A DNA stretch of 64,000 nucleotides from Dastarcus helophoroides. Lineage: Eukaryota; Arthropoda; Insecta; Coleoptera; Bothrideridae. The stretch spans positions 31,169,578 to 31,233,577 of the forward strand of contig CM053328.1 in NCBI GenBank assembly GCA_028583605.1. The letters are read 5' to 3'. Below the pieces are notes generated by a model. That model was given only the letters and a program-made list of their open reading frames with translations, had not been told where the DNA came from and made no database searches. The translations under genes were made by a program, and so were the position numbers. This document shows positions 43,640 to 55,827 of the stretch, piece by piece (position 1 is the first letter of the stretch; each line of letters opens with the position of its first letter).

Positions 43640-45557
43640 CCGATAAAACATGAAACGAAATTTTCGAAATCAAAATCGAAATTTTTGGCAAAAAGAAAAA
43701 ATTGCAAGGATAAACTTGGAATTATGAGAAAAGGTCGAAATTCGAAAACAAAAAGTTAGTCGCTAGAAACAGTTCATTTCTAGATAGAATCGAAGTTAAA
43801 ATAAAAAAGTAAAATTCAGAACTAACCAAAGAATTTTAAAGGAAATGCTGAAGTTTTGCATCCGTCATTTATATTTTAAAATATCTCGAAATTTCAAGAA
43901 AATAAGTCAACATTTCGAAACTATTAGAATTATCAATTTAAGGCCGAAATGTAAAAACAAAGTTTGCACGTTTATACTCGGGGTTTCGAGAAAAAAAATC
44001 GAAATTTCGACGTCAAGTTAGATTTCTAAAAAGGCCAAAATTTTGAAAATAAAGCCCATTTTTGTGTGTACAAATGAAGTCATAAAAAAATGCAATTCCA
44101 AGCTCGGACGAAGTTTGAAAAAATATATGAAATTTATTATAAGTTTTTAGTAAAATTTTGATTGTTTTAAAAATTTTTAATTAGCTTACCAAGCCTAGTC
44201 TCTAAGATATTTAAATTATTATCCAAATAAATGAAATTGTTTACTTTTTAAAATATCTTTGTACAGACGACTATAAGATATTTGAAATTCCTAAAACTAT
44301 CCTCATGACATCTGACAAAAAATAACTTAGTAATTTTTTTAAGAATTTTAAGCAGATATCTTACTGTCATGCATAATAAAATGTTTTCAAAAGTAAACAA
44401 TTTTTTATCTATTTAATAAATCTCTAAGCACTGACTGACAGACACAAACTAGCAAACATGGGCATTAATGGCGATGCAATTAATATGTAATTAAAGGTTA
44501 CCTATAAGGATTGAGAGCTGACATCGTTGACCAATGTGTCTTCACAGGAATTTATCCAAATTTTTGCAGGTGACCCGAGCATATTTCTTCTTTTTAACGA
44601 ATTTTTTCTTTTAACTTCTAAAAATTCAAGCCTAAAACTCGAAATTTTGGCTTCAATTTGGCTCATCTCGTTATTAAATCGAAATATGGAGGAACATTTT
44701 CGGTCTAGACATTTTGAAGTTTCTTCTCGAAATTTCGAGTTTATAGTCAACATTTTCTGCACACAATCTAAAATTTGAAATTTTTTGTCGAAGTTTTTTT
44801 CAAAAATCTTCATTTAAAATATAACATTTTTAATTTATCGAAATTAAACATTTTTCCAAACTCAAAATATTTAGTGAAGTTTTCAGAAGTAGATGAAAAT
44901 TTCGACTTTAAAATTAGAATATAAAATTCTAAGATTGCAGAAGAAAAAGTCGAAATTCCAACACAACAAAAGAGAGATTACTTTTAGAAATGGTTCGGTT
45001 CTTTTTCACAAATTGCGGTGTTTTCTCAGATTTAAATTTCAAGAAAGGATTTCTAATGCTTTTCAATTTCGACTTTAAAAATGTTGAAAATAATGTTCAT
45101 GTTTGAAAACAAAAATAAAAATTTCAACAACTTAAACAATTTTTTATTTCTTAAAATTTCAAGGGAAATTTCAAAAGCTTGAAACTGAAAATAATCGTAA
45201 CAAGTTCAAAGAAATTTCTATTTTTTTTCCTAAAAGTTTGAGAGAGAAAACTTCTCCGAATTTTAGATTTTTTTCATTCAAGATATCTACCTTCGAATTT
45301 TTATATTCTTTATTTCGATGTCTGAAGTTAAAAACGTCTATTACGAATTAAAATTTTTGGAAAATATCATAATCGCAAGATTGTAAACCTTATTTTTACA
45401 AATCTCGACTTTCCCTCAAAATAACAAGCGCAAATTTGGATTCTCTAATTGTTGTCTTAAAATTGCAACTTGCAATAATTAAGATTTAAGATAAATCTAA
45501 AAATGTCAGATAAAACATTGAATAAAAATTGTACAATGAAACAAAATTTTCCCGAAA
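43640..45557. other. AT-rich quasi-repetitive block
   Basis: Degenerate GAAATTTCGA words on both strands. The segment 44130-44500 is less repetitive. No gene. Confidence 0.55.
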
Positions 45558-45679
45558 ATTGATATACAAAGATGATAGCTTAGCTATCGAAACGGGTTAG
45601 AAGAATTTTTGTTGTCTTTTTGATTCTTTCTTGGTTTTAGGGGACACGATTTGTATATCAGTTTTTGAAGATAATTAAG
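45558..45679 (+). repeat. FB family fragment with 6-bp stem II hairpin
   Basis: ATTGATATACAAAGATGATA then GCTTAGCTATCGAAACGGGT, ending TTGTATATCAGTTTTTGAAG and ATAATTAAGG. GATAGC-TTA-GCTATC is a perfect hairpin immediately before GAAAC. ATTGATATACAAA and TTTGTATATCAGT are inverted at the ends. Confidence 0.75.
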
Positions 45680-46139
45680 GGCAAGTCCGTTCAACCAAAA
45701 TTATTCTCGAAGTTAAGATTCGAAATTTCATATCAAAACTTAAATCTTCTAGACCAAAGTCGAAATGCAAGGATTAAGATCAAAAAAACTTTTGAATTTC
45801 TAGAACACGGTTTCTCGAAATTTTTAGCGTCTGGAGATAAATTAAATTTAATTTAAAAAATCTGTTATTTCTTTTTGGCGAGAGAATTTAGAAAATGTTT
45901 GCTGTTCAAAAAATACTTCGTACATATTTAACGCATCATAAACAAGTTCAGGTGTGTTCTCAAACTGTAAACCACCTTTATACTAGGTAAAGTCATTAGC
46001 ATGGGGTATCCCAAATATTGAGCATTTACTTATTTTGAACGAGAGGTAATTATAAACGAATCAAACCTTGGAATGTCATTAGCATGAGGTATTAAGATGT
46101 TTCCCTGAGCGGAAGGCTATTCATTAAATCTTAAAAAAT

Positions 46140-46292
46140 CTTGGCTCAAAAATTCGTTTTAAAGAGGTATCCTGTCCGTTAAATGGAGGTAATAATACAT
46201 GTAAATTTGCTTAAAATGCTACGTTCCCTGAAAACATTCGTTATATAGAGGAAATCGGTATATGGAGGTTTGACTGTATTTGTAAAATGATG
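46140..46292 (+). mobile_element. pogo/Tigger-like terminal remnant
   Basis: Ends ATCGGTATATGGAGGTTTGA then CTGTA, the complement of the CAGTCAAACCTCCATAT type of terminus I know from pogo-like DNA transposons. Upstream, GTTTTAAAGAGGTATCCTGT and GTTAAATGGAGGT repeat the inner terminus motif. No transposase seen. Confidence 0.5.
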
Positions 46293-46299
46293 TCACCCC

Positions 46300-47690
46300 A
46301 CTTATCGATTTGAACACCGTAAGTTCTAAATTAAAGCCAAACTGTTGAGCAATTTTTTCCCAAATTTTTGGATTCTAAGCTCAAGAATTCTTTTAAATTT
46401 CGAGTTTTCTTGAAACTTTTCGGTTTAAACTTCAAAAACACCTTTTTTTAAAACGGCAGCTTTAAATTCAGAATTTAGTTAATTCGTTTTATACAATTCG
46501 TACAAACTGGAAAAAATCGCAATTCAGAAATTTAGATTCCTTTGAAAAAATTAAACATTTTCAGGAATAGGCGAATTTCTAAAAAAAGTCGACGTTACAA
46601 AATTTTGAAAAATTTTGATGGTAAAAGTTCGAAATTTTAAAAATGTCGAAATTTTAAGAAGAATTCAATTTTTTGAAAAAGTGAAAATGAAACAAAAATC
46701 ACATTTTCAAATAAAGGTCCAAGTTCCTATATAAAAGTCGAAACTTCGAGAAAAAAACGAAATTTTCAAGGAAAAGGTATAAGTTTTCAAAAAAAAATAT
46801 ATTTCAACATGATCAAATTTCTAGAAAAATTCAAAAAATTTAAAAACCCTTGAAAACCTTGTAGGAAAAATTGTGAAAGTCTTGAATTTTATAAAATAAG
46901 TTCACATTTGAAAAAAATGGATATTAAAAAATAAATTTCGAAATGTTCAAAATAGCCAAGATCTTCAAAAACCATTGAAGTAAGACTTTTCAAAAAAGAT
47001 GTCATTTTAGGAAGGTCAAAATTTTGAAAAAAAAAACCAAAATTTTGAAACAAAGCCAAAATTTTGAAAAAAGAGTCGAATTAAAAAATCAAACACTTTA
47101 AATGAGTGAATGTTTTCATAAGTGGAAACTTCCAAAAATTCAAATCTTAAAAAATAATTGAAATGCTCGAAAATATCGAATTTAACAACAGCAAGATTAG
47201 CAAAAAAGTTTAAATTTCGAGTTAAAATTTCACAAAAGGTCAGCATTTCTAAAAATAGGGTGAAATACTGGAAAAAAGTCAAAATTTTAAAAAATTTCAA
47301 AACTTCGAAATAAGTCAAAATATTCCCAAAAATTTGAAATATTGAAAAGGATACTTCCAAAAAAAAAACTTTTAATAACGACAAGAATTATAAAAAAATA
47401 AAAAGCCTTAAAAATAATCAAAATATATCCAAATAAGTCAGAATTTTAAAAAAGTTAGAATTTTCAGAAAATCAAATTTTGAAAGAAGTCGAAATTTTAA
47501 AAATGAAGTCAACATTTCGACAAAAAGTTGAAAATTTGGGAATTCGAACAAGAAAGGTGGACAGTGTGAAAAAAGTGGATATTTTAAAATTGCGAAGCTT
47601 TCTAAGTATGTGAAAAAGTTTAACAAAAATCGAATTTTTCGAAAAGACGGAATTTTCAAAAAGGTCTTCTTTCACGTTGACGAAGGCTCT
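46300..47690. other. A-rich quasi-repetitive block
   Basis: AAAATTTTGAAAAAAGTCGAAA-type words; long minus-strand frames of Phe/Leu/Lys/Ile (47016-47384, 47438-47801) are read-through of the repeat, not proteins. Confidence 0.6.
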
Positions 47691-47699
47691 TGCATCAGA

Positions 47700-50380
47700 T
47701 AGTTTAAATAATAATAATAGTTTGAATAATAATTTAAAGATGTTACGAACTGAGCTCGGTAAACTAAAATAAAATTTGTGAAACAATTCAAGACGAGCCA
47801 AGAAGGATCGAAAAATGAAATAAATAAATAAATCTATTTAGTAAAACTAACACTACAAGAATGAAATTTTGCTCACGAAGGTTACATACACATCAGGAAA
47901 GTCACACACTGTTCGTAGGGAAAATGTTAATAAGACATTTAACATTGAGAGCTAATAGTGGGATAGATGGGCGGCGCCTTGTATTCTCCTACACCGGTGT
48001 AAACAATTCAACGCAGAGCGCAGCAAACAGTGCTGGTGGAGATTTCAGTAGTACATCATAGCTTCTAACGTGTTGTGTTACGGGATTACTACTGGCAGGC
48101 AACAATTTTATTAAAATTTCTTTGATAACCAAAATAAATAAATGAGATTTCCTAAACAAAATAAATAATAACTCTAATGAAGAATATAACATAATAACTC
48201 TTTAAATATTACAATATAAGTTCAAAAAGGCCGCCGGACTGTGCTAAACAATATTCCACTCTGTTGTAAAACTCTCGACGAGTTTTTTCTAACATCTAAA
48301 CTACGAGCATGCTGCATCAAAGTAGGGGCGTTCAGCGGCCGTAGAAAACTATGGAAGGGACAATTCTTAGCGTTTTACATGGACAATAAAAAATTTTCCT
48401 TATCTGTATAACGTAGGTGAGCACTAAGAAAGGATTTTTTAAAATTTAACTTCTAAGGGGCTAAAAATGGGCTTTGAAACTCTAAAAAAAGCTAGGCAAT
48501 ATATAATACATACCACTAGATTTAAAGTTGCCTATACGCGTTAATCATATATTGGAAGTGTATGGCGTTAACTTATCACTTTGACTGTATGCCATATTCT
48601 CGACACGGCGCGGCGGTGTTTACTTTGCTTATCGCATCTTTTTATCTGTGTGGCCATATGACGGTAAAACTGTCAAACTTACAGTATTTATTCTTTGTCT
48701 GTAATCTTGCACTATCCACCTTTTTTTGTATCAAAATTTCATGACAGTTTTTATTGTCATATGGACATGAATTTCGATATTCCGACTTCTCTCTCAGAAT
48801 TTAAAATGATAATTCAATTCTTTTTTGTTTGTTTTTTAAAAGTATTTTTTTTTTTGGTGGAACGAACTGGTCCTTGATTATCTTCAAATTGGTATTCAAT
48901 TTGATATATTCGTCATTGACAAAAACTAAGTCTTAAACTTAGGATTTTGAGAAAACAGTTAACAGTTTGAAACGCAAAAACGCAAAAAGAGAAAGAACCT
49001 AAATCATGAGGTGAGAAAGCAACAGATTTCGGTTCGTGATAATGACAGATTTTGAACGCATTATAGGGAGATATTTTGAGTTAAGAAAATGAAAGGTATT
49101 GGCCCTTGGAAGAAAAATTTTGAGAGAAGCGAAGGATTACGAGGCGAGAAAATAGCAGATTTCGCGTCTCGAAAACGATGGATTTTGATTTTGGTGAATG
49201 ATAGATTCCAAGATGAGAAAGTGCGAGATTTTGAGCTAGAAAAACGAAAGATTTTGGGTCCAAACAGCGAAATATTTTAAGGGAAAGAGATGGAGATGAC
49301 CAATCAAAATCGTCGGATATCAAAGTTATAAATTTCGAGTTGTAACAACGACAAATTTTAATGCCAAAGAAATAGAGCATAGCTTCCAAAGTGCGTAGTC
49401 AAAAACTGAGTGTACAGGAAGGAATTTGATGCTCTGGTTTCATAAGTGTAAAACGCAAATTGACACCACAACACACTCATCATACAACTTGTTTGCTTTA
49501 AAAGGAACAAATTCAAGTTATTTTATAATTTTTGGAAATCTTACGGTGAAGTAAGAACTTTAAACAATCTGTTACCGAATTTTTCCTTCGACAAATTCAT
49601 CTGCTTTTATTAATTTATTAGTATAAAATAAAAAAAACCTTTTGCAATAAAAATCCCTGGATTGCATAAAAAGGCGTAAAAGCTAATTTTATTGTTAGGT
49701 ATCTCTCACGGTTTATGGTTTACACTCAACTTTTTTTGATATTAGAATGGATTTAGTTTACAAGGTTATAAAAGTGCTCGTAGACAAAGTTTGGCATTCT
49801 ACAATATGTTTTCAACTCTTCAAAGAGGCTGGGTTGAAGAAAACACATTTAGATTTATAGCTTTTCTTGGAGAAGAAAAAAAATATTTCGTCTATCGCGC
49901 TGTCTCGCCCAAGTTTATAATAGAACTATGTTGTGATAATCGATCGCTTCAAAGTTTTCAGCTTTTCAACCGTCATAAATTTCTTTTATGGGCGAAATAG
50001 CTACGAAATGATTTCCTAGAAAATTGGCGGAATATCCTTCCACTTATTTTTCTCCAAGTGGTTAAAACGCCGACAAAATTTATTGTGCAAATATTATTTT
50101 TCGTTCAGCACGTTAGAATTTCAATGTCGCGGTTTTGATGCTAAAAGAGTGTCTAAATTATTTTATTTTTATGGATTCCTATGATTCTCTTGGGTAAATT
50201 ACTATTGGTGTAATAACTTAAAGGATACATAGATATATAAAGACAATTTATAAGCTGAGGAAACTGTTTAAATTTTTCAATTATTTTGAATACATCTCGA
50301 TATCAGTTCAATACTCAACTCGGTTTAGAAAGCAATTAATTATTATTCATTACAATATTTTATAAATATCCAACTTAAGA
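47700..50380. other. Intron DNA, mixed; no gene recognised
   Basis: Mostly unique-looking. An FB family end (GAACTGGTCCTTGATTATCT) lies at 48861-48905. At 48950-49390 a loose repeat of GAGAAAACGACAGATTTTGAG-like words occurs. Short frames show no domain. Confidence 0.5.
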
Positions 50381-50384
50381 AAAA

Positions 50385-50590
50385 ACTCGTCTAGTTTTGA
50401 CAAAACTAGATGAAAGTAAAGTCACGCCGAGGACGTTTGTATCTATGGATGTTGCGATGCAACCCGTGATACAAGCTTTGCCTCACCTACGTGAACTTTG
50501 CAATTGCAGTCTAATTTTCATTAGATTCTAATGAAATTAGATTTCAATTGCATCGTAATAAACTTGTATATATTCGTATATACAAGGCTT
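50385..50590. repeat. Cluster of three hairpins
   Basis: CTAGTTTTGACAAAACTAG near 50391-50409; GCAATTGCAGTCTAATTTTC with mirrored GAAATTAGATTTCAATTGC at 50500-50551; TTGTATATATTCGTATATACAA near 50563-50584. Three inverted repeats in 200 bp may be the remains of a MITE or nested MITEs. Confidence 0.65.
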
Positions 50591-50599
50591 ATTATCTCA

Positions 50600-52370
50600 G
50601 CATTTGAAAAAATAATCCATTTCCGATTTTTTTTTTCAAAATTTTGGCTCTTAAAACTCTGACTTTTTAAATTTCGATATTATTCAATATTGAAAATTTT
50701 TTTAATTCCGATATTTTTCAAAATTCTGACTTTTTTCGACATTTTTCAAAACTTCGACTTGTTTTAAACATTTCAACTTTTCAAAATTTTCGACTCTTAC
50801 TTTGAAAATGTTGCGCTTTTTCAATATTTTAGACCTTTAAAAAAATGTTGAATTTGTTGGAAAATTTCGACTCTTAAAATGTTTCCTTGTTTCGACTCTT
50901 TCGAAATCTTGAATTTTTTTGAAAATCTCGCCTTAATTCCAAATTGAGTTTTTTTTTAAATGAGTTTTTTGAAAACAGATATTTTTCCAAATTTTGACGA
51001 AGTTTTAACACTTCTATTTTTTTTTCTGAAAATTATGTCTTTGTTCAAATTCTTCTACAGTGTGTCAATTTGAAGACGTACCACCTTTAATATTTCGGTT
51101 GTTTTATAAAATACGGAATTAGGCAAAAACACGCTAATTTTAGTTTAAAGGGGGACATCTTTTCAGCTGACTTTCAATTAAATTGCATCAACCCTTGAAC
51201 TGGGGCGGAGTCAACCCCTAAAATCTTAAATGGGAAAGGGTGTTGAGCGATGCCTCATTTGAGAGGTCGTTCAATTACCTTTTTAAGTATACTTGATCTT
51301 CCTGTTCAATAGTTGTTGAAAAATCAAGAAAAACTCGTAAACAAGCTAGGTAAACGATGTAATTGTTGACATAGGGTATATTCCAAATTTTCGAATTTTT
51401 GTCTTTTTTTGAAAATTTTAATTTTCAAATTTTTGTGAATTTTTTTCATCTAGACACATGCACTTACAGGAATACTAAAGTGCTAATTTCCTCAAACCAA
51501 TGAGAAAATATTTGAAGGTTGCCACACCTCTCAACGTTTTTTAACGTCTAAACATCCAAAAGAAACCCTGAAAATTACAAAGCGCGAGATTTTTTTTTGC
51601 CACTATGCTCGGAATGACTGAATTAATCTAAGCATGAATTTATCCATTTTTATTAACTTTTTCATACTAAATTTTTTTGCCAACAAACTATCTTTTATTT
51701 ATCAAAAAATATAGATATTATTTTTTTCCGATGGTTTTCTTTCTGATGACACAAAACTGATGATTTTAGCATCATTTTTGAACACAAAGCGTGGAACCAC
51801 TAGAAACCTTTTTTTGTTTCTGCATACATTTGTCTCTGAGTTACAGCTTTTCGAAATCACTAAAAAATTTGAGTTCCTTAAATTCTGTGACCAACTTATA
51901 TCGAAGTTTCCAGCCTAAATTAAGAAATTTGATTTATAAAAATTTTGACATTTTTCTCAAAATTCACGTCGTCAATTCTTAAATTTTCTTCTAAAATTTC
52001 GACTTTACATTCGATTTTTTCTAGTCAATTTGGCTTTATTCTCAAAAATTCGACACCTAAGTATATCGAAGTTCTCATTTAAGCTTTTAAAATTTCGACT
52101 TCAAGCGCGGAATGTCAACTCTTCTCACAATTCACGTTTTGTTTTTGCTAAACCTGTACACTTTATATTCGAGTTTGGTCTTGTTTAAAGAACCACAAAA
52201 TCAAAATTCCACTTTTTTCTCGAAATTTCAACAAGTTTGAAAACTTTGATATTTTCTAACAATTTTGATTTTTTCCTGAAATTTCACCTTAACTTTAGAA
52301 ATGTAGATTTTTTGCACGTTATTTCAAGGTTACCACAATTTTTCATTTTTTTTCACAAATTTTTTTCTGG
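50600..52370. other. AT-rich intron DNA
   Basis: T-rich filler at 50600-51060 and 51880-52370, separated by a unique-looking stretch. No gene. Confidence 0.55.
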
Positions 52371-52371
52371 A

Positions 52372-52700
52372 TCCGGATTTATTGTGGGTTGCCTAAAGTT
52401 TAGGCCAGCACTTAGGTCACCCTTTCCGGGCCTATTGTGCTATCCCCGTGAGTGAGGTATCCTTGGTCATTCATTGAGCCACCCAAACTTGTTGAGAAAC
52501 TGAAGAACGTCCCTTGGATGCGCCTCTCTCAAATTGGCCACACTAGGCGAGAAGTCCCCCAGCGTGGATCCTCTGATTGAAGCTAGTGCCGGGCAGTGAC
52601 ACATCACGTGTTCGACACTCTTATCTTCTTCTAAACACCCTCTACTCGGGTCGCTTATAATAATAATTTTTCTTATTTTTATTAAGTTCAATAAGTTCAA
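52372..52700 (-). pseudogene. 3' fragment of a second LINE
   Basis: Minus strand: ISDPSRGCLEEDKSVEHVMC, HCPALASIRGSTLGDFSPSV and PRDVLQFLNKFGWLNE, stop. The C...EH...C-x-CPAL pattern is the C-terminal cysteine/histidine motif of R1/LOA-like LINEs after RNase H. It is followed by a 3'UTR rich in GC (GGCCCGGAAAGGGTG, GCCTAAACTTTAGGCAACCC). 5'-truncated. Confidence 0.7.
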
Positions 52701-53689
52701 AGAGTTTTTGCTTTAGTTTAATAGTTTCGGAATTTGGAATTTAAACTCTGGCTTATTTCGAATTAGCCCCAAGCCGGGCGCCAAAATGCGAGTGACCAAA
52801 CTGTTTAATTTGTTTTTAAAGCTACGATTTTAAACAGCTGTTTATCTAAGCACGACTATTAATCAAACTAACTTTTTTTTTATTTTTTACTTCAACGGTA
52901 GAACTACTTTATAAATCTGGTCAAATCTTTCATCTTAATTTATTGATATTTGTACGCCGCGCAAATCTTCGGGGATTCCCAGTTTAAAAAATATTTATTA
53001 ATCAATAACTCAGTTCTCCGGTATACAGAGATAGGTTGGAACATTTATCATCTCGATGTCAGTGTTGAACAAAGCAATAAAGTCAATTTAAAATGAATAT
53101 TTCATACCTGCTAGGATTTAGGATAATACATCGGATGAAATTGAAGGCTGGAGAATAAAAAATAATAAGAGGGGTTCCTAGTAAACAAAAGGTTAAGAAA
53201 CGCTGATGATCTATCGCGAAGAGGCAGACGACAATAAATTCCGGAATAAATTTCTGACAGAACTGGCTCTAATTTTTCAGGGAATTTCTGCTACATTTCG
53301 TTTTATAAATCAGGTAAAATGACATAAACTTGGACCAACAATAACATCGTAAACCGCAAATAAAATAAATTGGCAGTTGGCAAAATTCCCCATTTTATGA
53401 TTAACACTGACGAATATTTAGAATAATAATAAAAAAAGGTAACGTTACAGTATACAGAGTATGGAAGAAGGGCGAGCGATTTTTAAAACATAGAATTGTG
53501 TATTCGCAAATCGACAGTTTGGAGGTGGCAAGAAATACATGGAATCAGGTGTGGGGAACAGGACGATGAATTTTATAATAATTATAAACAGAATCCAAGC
53601 GCCACGTGTAAATTTTTTATATTTGACAGTTGCGACAATTTTTTAACTTTGTACTACTACTCCGTGCTGTTTAATTCGGTAAGTCAATC
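52701..53689. other. Unique-looking intron DNA
   Basis: No repeat or gene recognised. AAGCCGGGCGCC near 52772 is a minor GC-rich patch. Confidence 0.45.
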
Positions 53690-53692
53690 TTA

Positions 53693-53881
53693 GGGTGCGT
53701 TTAGATTAGATACTTTATTCCGTACATTTTTTTCTGACGTAAGTGTCAACTATCCTAAGAGAAGCTATCCGAGACTTATCTACACGGCTGGAAGGAGATA
53801 GTTGATACTTATGTCAGAGAGAAAATACATTTTATGTCAGAGAGAAATGTACGTAAGAAAGTGTCTACTGTAAACGTGCCG
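53693..53881. mobile_element. MITE, probably Harbinger/Tourist-like
   Basis: A 189-bp element with imperfect terminal inverted repeats (GGGTGCGTTTA.../...TAAACGTGCCG), flanked by TTA on both sides (53690-53692 and 53882-53884). Internal arms GTACATTTTTTTCTGACGTA..GTCAACTATC and GATAGTTGATACTTATGTCA..TGTACGTAAG fold back. TTA duplications suit the PIF/Harbinger group. Confidence 0.6.
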
Positions 53882-54093
53882 TTAATGGGGGTGAACATCT
53901 TCAGAAAGTTGAAAAAGTATAGAACATTTTCAAAATACTCCAAAATATACATGTACTTATGATATCCATTTGACACTAAAGATCGATATCTTTTAAATTA
54001 AAATTTGAAGAGACATTTTGGAATTGTGGGACCAAAATTATTTTCTATGTAACAAAGCGTTTTTTTTACAAAAAACAAAGGAAAACAACTCAC

Positions 54094-54423
54094 TTGGTAG
54101 GCATCAGGTATATTAACAGGTTCTCCACTTTCGGCTACATATCCGACAATGCCAGTGCCCCAAGGAATTCTTATTTCATCTTTTTTCTCCATTTCCATTA
54201 ACGTGCTTTTGGAACATACGTCAAACAGCTTCGAGACTAGACATCTACTTCGGGGATTTGCATGTTGGTGCCTTTTTGCCTGCGCTACTGGAGTGCAGCC
54301 ACCTCCTTTTTCCCCTTGGACTAGAAATAATGAACCCCGATCTGCATGCAGCAACATCGATACGTTTTGGAGGATTTTGTGACATAACGAGCGAACTTCT
54401 AACTCGTTGCAGATATCTTTCAC
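54094..54423 (-). CDS. Pde11: Pde11 exon: GAF-A, main part
   Basis: Encodes 110 residues beginning VKDICNELEVRSLCHKIL and containing ADRGSLFLVQGEKGG, CLVSKLFDVC, WGTGIVGYVAESGEP and NIPDAYQ, the typical body of the first GAF domain of PDE11/PDE5. The exon is phase 0 at both ends, with acceptor TTTTCCTTCAG and donor GTGAGTTG. The residues between LFLVQGEKGG and CLVSKLF (about 20, rich in Ala, Gln and His) form a loop longer than I expect for this family. Downstream lies a 26.8-kb intron, the largest in the window. Confidence 0.93.
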
Positions 54424-55827
54424 CTGAAGGAAAAACAAGTTATTAGAACATATGCAGATTAACAATTGTAATAATAATAACGCTACAAGTAAGTTCTTAC
54501 AACAACATGGTTCATTGAAAAATAACGCATTGACGGTTCCGTGACAGCAGTGGTAATTCCAGAATATAATGTAAATGATGCTAATAAACCCACTTCGATC
54601 GCTTCATTGGATAAATAGATATCAATGGTATAAAAATGATTCATAATAATAAATTTATTAATTGTTAGTAAGTAGTATATTCATGTGCTGGCAAGATCCT
54701 AAATCTAAGTACCATTATTCATCATCAGGCAGTTTAAAAAGTTTACATTATCCTAATAATCCTGAAAGAAGAATCATGGTGCAAAGTCATCTCCGCTTTA
54801 GCTCATTTCTAAAATCATGAGTCACGAAATTTACAAAAAAGTTTTACTTTCAAATCCTCATACAAAATTTAACAAATCGTCTATGTCAGTGAATCACAGA
54901 CGTCCTATCGCCATTTTTTCAAAGAAAAAAAATAATGAAATAACTTATAGAAATTTCGAGCGCTTTCTTAAAATTTCAACCTGTTTCTCGAAATTGGAAA
55001 TTATCCCCGCCCCCCAAAAAAATATTCTGTAAATTTGGATATGTCTCAAAAAAAGCAGAAAATTTCAAGATTTCGCTCAGAATTTCGACTTTTTACCAAA
55101 ATGAGAATATTTTCCTCTTTCGATTTTTTACAGGGACTTTCCTGTGGGATTTCACATTCAGAAATTCACACTCAAATTTAAACTCAAATTTTAGATTTTA
55201 TTCCTCAAAAAACTATGTTAATGTTCAAAATTCTGGAACAAATAAAGCAGAAAAACTTTTGGAAAAATCAAAAAACTGGAAATTTTAATATTTCGAGATT
55301 CGAGATTTTTTAGGAATTTTTACTTTTTTTCCTATCTGAATTTACCTTCAATATTTTTATCTAAATCATTAATTTTAAATTCGAATTTTTTGATTCTAAA
55401 TTTAAGCTTTAACTTAATTTGCAAAATCGCCCAAAAAACATTATTCGAAATTTCGAGTTTAAAGAACTTTCGAGAATAAAAATCCAAGTTTCATGAATAA
55501 ATCGAAACCATTTAACCAAAAAAGTGATTCAAAATTTCTAGAATTTCGAAAACGTAAAAAAAGACGAATAGTTTAATTCAAAAAAGTTGAAAATGAACAA
55601 GAAATCGTCGCTGTCGTAAAAAAATCTTCTATGTGCTGAAACTTAAATTTTACGTAGACCTAAACCTAAAACCTATTTATTTGGAAGGGAAGATACATCA
55701 GATCCTTATCAGATTACAAAAAAAAACCTATTTTCAGAAAAATGTCCACCTAGAAGATTTTTCAAAGGCAGCGACGATAAAATTTTCCTTTCAGCACACA
55801 GAAGACTTTTCCACGGCAACGAGGAAA
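54424..55827. other. Intron DNA before the tandem arrays
   Basis: Unique-looking to about 54950, then AT-rich filler. No gene. Confidence 0.5.

Noticed and set aside
47016..47801. Phe/Leu/Lys-rich minus-strand frames of 73-122 residues
   Set aside because: Produced by the A-rich quasi-repeat; the same kind of frame appears in every such block on one strand.
54149..54446. Plus-strand frames of 62-77 residues
   Set aside because: Antisense shadows of Pde11 GAF-A exon 54094-54423.
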